Assembly (NCBI RefSeq): GCF_014644555.1
Contig: NZ_BMKX01000006.1
Location: 62,001 to 126,000 of the forward strand
Direction: 5' to 3'
DNA from: Glutamicibacter ardleyensis
GTDB lineage: Bacteria; Actinomycetota; Actinomycetes; Actinomycetales; Micrococcaceae
DNA length: 64,000 bases
Part shown: positions 63,395 through 64,000 of the stretch, piece after piece
Layout: the number at the start of each line of letters is the position of its first letter
Numbering within the stretch: position 1 is the first letter of the stretch
The notes under the pieces: generated by a model
What the model was told of the DNA's origin: nothing
Database searches by the model: none
Seen by the model: the letters and a program-made list of their open reading frames with translations, nothing else
Position numbers and translations under genes: made by a program

Positions 63395-63421
63395 TTGGCA
63401 CTCGAACCTATCAAGTGCCAA
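63395..63421. promoter_or_regulatory. CIRCE operator upstream of hrcA
   Basis: TTGGCACTC-N9-AAGTGCCAA. It departs from the consensus TTAGCACTC-N9-GAGTGCTAA at three positions, with two of the changes symmetric. Located 32 bases before the hrcA start; HrcA most likely represses its own operon here. Confidence 0.9.
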
Positions 63422-63488
63422 GTCTAATACGTTCATCGGTTGCTAGCATTGGATTTCGAGCGTATTCGATCACAGCGAAAGGCAGTAC

Positions 63489-64000
63489 GTGTCCAATTAC
63501 TCCTGGGGAGCGCAAGACCTCAGTGCACCAGCACCCAAAAAACTGCGTCAAATTCCGGTGTCCGTCGGTTTGTTATTGGAAGACGTGGACAGCGGATGGG
63601 TCGGTGAAGTGGTTCGCACCGAAAAGTCCGGAGGAATGCGTGTCATCGTGTTGGAGGACCGTCGCGGCAAGACACGTTCATTCCAGGCCGGGTTCGGATT
63701 CCTGCTCGAAGGAGAACCGGTCGAGATCGTAGAACCGCAGCCTAAAGCGGCAGCACCTAAGAAGTTAGTTTCGGCATCCGGTTCTCGTGCGGTCACTGAC
63801 CTGAAAGCTCGTACCGCCCGGGCCAGTCGTATTTGGGTCGAAGGTAAACACGACGCAGAGTTGGTCGAAAAAGTCTGGGGCCATGACCTGCGCGTTGAAG
63901 GCATTGTGGTGGAGCCCTTACACGGAGTTGATGATCTTGCCGGAGCAATCCGAGCGTTTAATCCTTCACCGGAACGGCGCTTGGGGATCCTAGTGGATCA
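63489..64000 (+). CDS. DUF3097 family protein, N-terminal part (runs off window)
   Basis: The first 170 residues are visible. GTG start (MSNYSWGAQDLSAPAP) typical for the family. An N-terminal beta-rich domain (QIPVSVGLLLEDVDSGWVGE, then MRVIVLEDRRGKTRSFQAGF) is followed after a Pro/Ala-rich linker by a Toprim-like start (ASRIWVEGKHDAELVEKVWG). DUF3097 proteins are conserved in actinomycetes next to hrcA and have no known activity. Divergent from hrcA, about 125 bases between starts, so the CIRCE site could also affect it. Confidence 0.88.
   Translation, partial: MSNYSWGAQDLSAPAPKKLRQIPVSVGLLLEDVDSGWVGEVVRTEKSGGMRVIVLEDRRGKTRSFQAGFGFLLEGEPVEIVEPQPKAAAPKKLVSASGSRAVTDLKARTARASRIWVEGKHDAELVEKVWGHDLRVEGIVVEPLHGVDDLAGAIRAFNPSPERRLGILVD

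Overview
This window is a chromosomal segment from an actinomycete. It carries mycothiol synthesis (mshC), the Pup-ligation system (arc, dop, pup, pafA, pafBC), RbpA, a dihaem QcrC/Rieske/QcrB plus aa3 oxidase set with the actinobacterial subunit CtaF, a polyprenol-phosphate mannosyltransferase and many GTG starts. The one-piece PafBC fusion, the gene order and the moderately high GC fit Micrococcaceae (Arthrobacter or Glutamicibacter relatives). That is inference from content; no species is claimed. No tRNA, rRNA, CRISPR array or intact insertion sequence was seen.

Layout. 1-5.6 kb: end of an M20 peptidase gene, an acyl-CoA-dehydrogenase-like flavoprotein, two small actinobacterial proteins, uppP, mshC and a PAC2 protein. 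5.6-18.7 kb: a HAD phosphatase, a site-2 protease and trmI, then arc-dop-pup-pafA, two FKBP prolyl isomerases, the PafBC regulator and tatA-tatC. No prcB/prcA proteasome genes sit in their usual place between pup and pafA, and Arc lacks the usual proteasome-docking tail. 18.7-29 kb: a HelY-like helicase, an amidohydrolase, a structured intergenic element ahead of ppm1, rbpA, an NfeD/SPFH pair and an overlapping zapE-def-rlmA operon. 29-34 kb: an accessory stretch of small regulators and membrane proteins (ArsR, DUF1232, DUF3817, a BASS transporter, DUF3054, a SatD/DUF3307-like pair) and an AsnC-type RAM protein facing trpD. 35.7-45.6 kb: respiration, with ctaE-qcrC-qcrA-qcrB on the plus strand and ctaC-ctaD-ctaF on the minus strand, separated by about 1.9 kb holding a decayed Tn3-family transposase and a GntR regulator; erpA follows. 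45.7-54 kb: an M20 dipeptidase, a DUF3043 protein, pyrD, an alpha/beta hydrolase, uppS, recO and leuA. 54-55.3 kb: a GC-rich patch with a broken flavoprotein start and an EthD-like protein. 55.3-64 kb: era-corC-ybeY-phoH, a GerMN lipoprotein, then rsmE-dnaJ-hrcA under a CIRCE operator and the start of a DUF3097 gene.

The clearest regulatory finds are (1) an 18-codon leader peptide with four consecutive Leu codons upstream of leuA, apparently on a leaderless transcript and followed by mutually exclusive RNA pairings that could expose or hide the leuA ribosome site; (2) a compact three-way-junction RNA with competing stems upstream of ppm1; (3) a CIRCE operator before hrcA; and (4) operator-like palindromes before ctaE. 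Bidirectional terminators separate most convergent gene pairs.
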